This document shows positions 6,263-7,126 of a stretch of DNA of 7,126 nucleotides, piece by piece. The stretch is from assembly GCA_030152105.1 (NCBI GenBank), contig JASLIH010000549.1, positions 1-7,126 of the forward strand, read 5' to 3'. The notes below the pieces were generated by a model. It was not told the DNA's origin and searched no databases. It saw nothing but the letters and a program-made list of their open reading frames with translations. Numbering within the stretch: position 1 is the stretch's first letter; each line of letters opens with the position of its first letter. The DNA comes from Actinomycetes bacterium. Its GTDB lineage: Bacteria > Actinomycetota > CALGFH01. The position numbers were made by a program, and so were the translations under genes.

Positions 6263-7126
6263 GTGTCCCCGCCGTGGAGCAGTTTGGCCAGCTCGCCGCG
6301 TCCCTGCCTGGCCGCGGCCGCGTCGAGCTGCTCGGACATGAGCTCGTCGTACACCGGCCGGTCCACGTCGCGGAACACCCCGATCGGGGTCGGCCCGTCG
6401 GCCCCGTGCGACAGCCGGCACAGCATGAAGGCCAGGCTCGGCTCGGCCCGGTGCTCGTCGTGGACCAGCAGCGCGTCCTCGCCGACGTCGGCCACCTCGA
6501 CCAGCTCGACCCGGCAGTCGTCGGTCAGCCGGACCCCCCGCTCGCCGTCCCTGCCGAAGCGGATCGGCTTGCCGTGCTCGAGGCGGATCTGGTTGTCGGC
6601 CCGGGTGTCGGGCTCCTTCAGCAGGTCGAAGGCGCCGTCGTTGAAGATGTTGCAGTTCTGGTAGATCTCCACGAACGCGGTGCCCTTGTGGGCGGCCGCC
6701 TTGCGCAGCACCTCGGTGAGGTGGCCGCGGTCGGAGTCGATCGACCGGGCGACGAACGTCGCCTCGACCCCGAGGGCCACGCTGACCGGGTTGAACGGCT
6801 GGTCCAGCGACCCCATCGGCGTCGACTTGGTGATCTTGCCCATCTCGCTGGTGGGGGAGTACTGCCCCTTGGTCAGCCCGTAGATCTGGTTGTTGAACAG
6901 CAGGATCTTGAGGTTGACGTTGCGCCGCAGGGCGTGGATCAGGTGGTTGCCGCCGATCGACAGGGCGTCCCCGTCGCCGGTGATCACCCAGACCGACAGG
7001 TCGGGGCGGGTCACCGACAGCCCGGTGGCGATCGCCGGGGCCCGGCCGTGGATCGAGTGCATCCCGTAGGTGTTCATGTAGTAGGGGAAGCGCGAGGAGC
7101 AGCCGATGCCCGAGACGAACACGATC
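6247..7126 (-). CDS. korB: 2-oxoacid (probably 2-oxoglutarate):ferredoxin oxidoreductase, beta subunit (5' end outside window)
   Basis: The last 292 residues are visible, ending at TGA 6247-6249. The frame runs off the right edge with no start, so the 5' end is missing. This subunit binds thiamine diphosphate and an iron-sulfur cluster. With the alpha/gamma subunit it converts a 2-oxoacid plus CoA to acyl-CoA and CO2, reducing ferredoxin in the cytoplasm. Counting from the first visible residue, GIGCSSR puts a cluster cysteine at Cys9, GDGD at 50-53 with Asn78-Asn79 forms the thiamine diphosphate/Mg site, and YQNCNIF supplies Cys158. The CPGCG pair expected near the N terminus would lie just outside the window. 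Long stretches such as GRAPAIATGL and NNQIYGLTKGQYSPTSE match the KorB type of 2-oxoglutarate enzymes; substrate choice is inferred from this resemblance. The alpha subunit gene is expected upstream, beyond 7126. RNase D overlaps its 3' end. Confidence 0.93.
   Translation of the reverse strand, partial: IVFVSGIGCSSRFPYYMNTYGMHSIHGRAPAIATGLSVTRPDLSVWVITGDGDALSIGGNHLIHALRRNVNLKILLFNNQIYGLTKGQYSPTSEMGKITKSTPMGSLDQPFNPVSVALGVEATFVARSIDSDRGHLTEVLRKAAAHKGTAFVEIYQNCNIFNDGAFDLLKEPDTRADNQIRLEHGKPIRFGRDGERGVRLTDDCRVELVEVADVGEDALLVHDEHRAEPSLAFMLCRLSHGADGPTPIGVFRDVDRPVYDELMSEQLDAAAARQGRGELAKLLHGGDTWELG

Noticed and set aside
6263..6421. A longer RNase D starting at ATG 6421
   Set aside because: The 53 added residues are Arg/Gly/Pro-rich, lie entirely within the korB coding sequence, and precede the usual start of the exonuclease domain.
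5768..6664. A 298-codon plus-strand open frame antisense to RNase D and korB
   Set aside because: It crosses the boundary of two real minus-strand genes and has no recognisable features; it is a mirror of their codon bias.
1..7126. CRISPR array, tRNA/rRNA, insertion sequence ends, or phage or defence genes
   Set aside because: I saw no regularly spaced repeats, cloverleaf or rRNA-like sequence, transposase motifs or terminal inverted repeats. The repeated GCC/GGC-rich words come from Ala/Gly/Arg codons.

Overview
This window comes from a very GC-rich genome. Nearly every third codon position is G or C, and long antisense frames stay open because stop codons are rare. GTG starts, overlapping genes and a 2-oxoacid:ferredoxin oxidoreductase beta subunit of actinobacterial type all point to the Actinomycetota, possibly an uncultured or deep-branching member. 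The species cannot be named from this sequence.

Layout. Bases 1-195 (+) are the 3' end of a gene whose product ends in one hydrophobic membrane anchor and a basic tail. Bases 224-790 (+) encode a short DUF6544/DUF6920-like protein that seems to lack the N-terminal part of its family. It runs 52 bp tail to tail into a pair of overlapping ABC exporter half-transporter genes on the minus strand, 739-2601 and 2585-4426. After a divergent intergenic stretch (4427-4603) comes a plus-strand gene for an exported or membrane-anchored cupredoxin with a type 1 copper site (4604-5059). Convergent with it are two overlapping minus-strand genes: RNase D (5078-6262), and upstream of it the 5'-incomplete beta subunit of a 2-oxoglutarate/2-oxoacid:ferredoxin oxidoreductase (6247-7126, continuing beyond the window).

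How the genes work together. The two ABC genes almost certainly form one heterodimeric exporter: they share architecture, overlap by 17 bp, and one half has a non-consensus signature motif. Its substrate cannot be told from the window, and I see no precursor peptide or biosynthetic gene. The oxidoreductase beta subunit must pair with an alpha/gamma subunit, probably encoded just outside the right edge. RNase D appears to be translated from the same message but has no obvious link to the oxidoreductase. The cupredoxin stands alone on its strand. I see no tRNA, rRNA, CRISPR array, insertion sequence or phage gene. The window is mostly ordinary chromosomal content, and I found no convincing new biological system.
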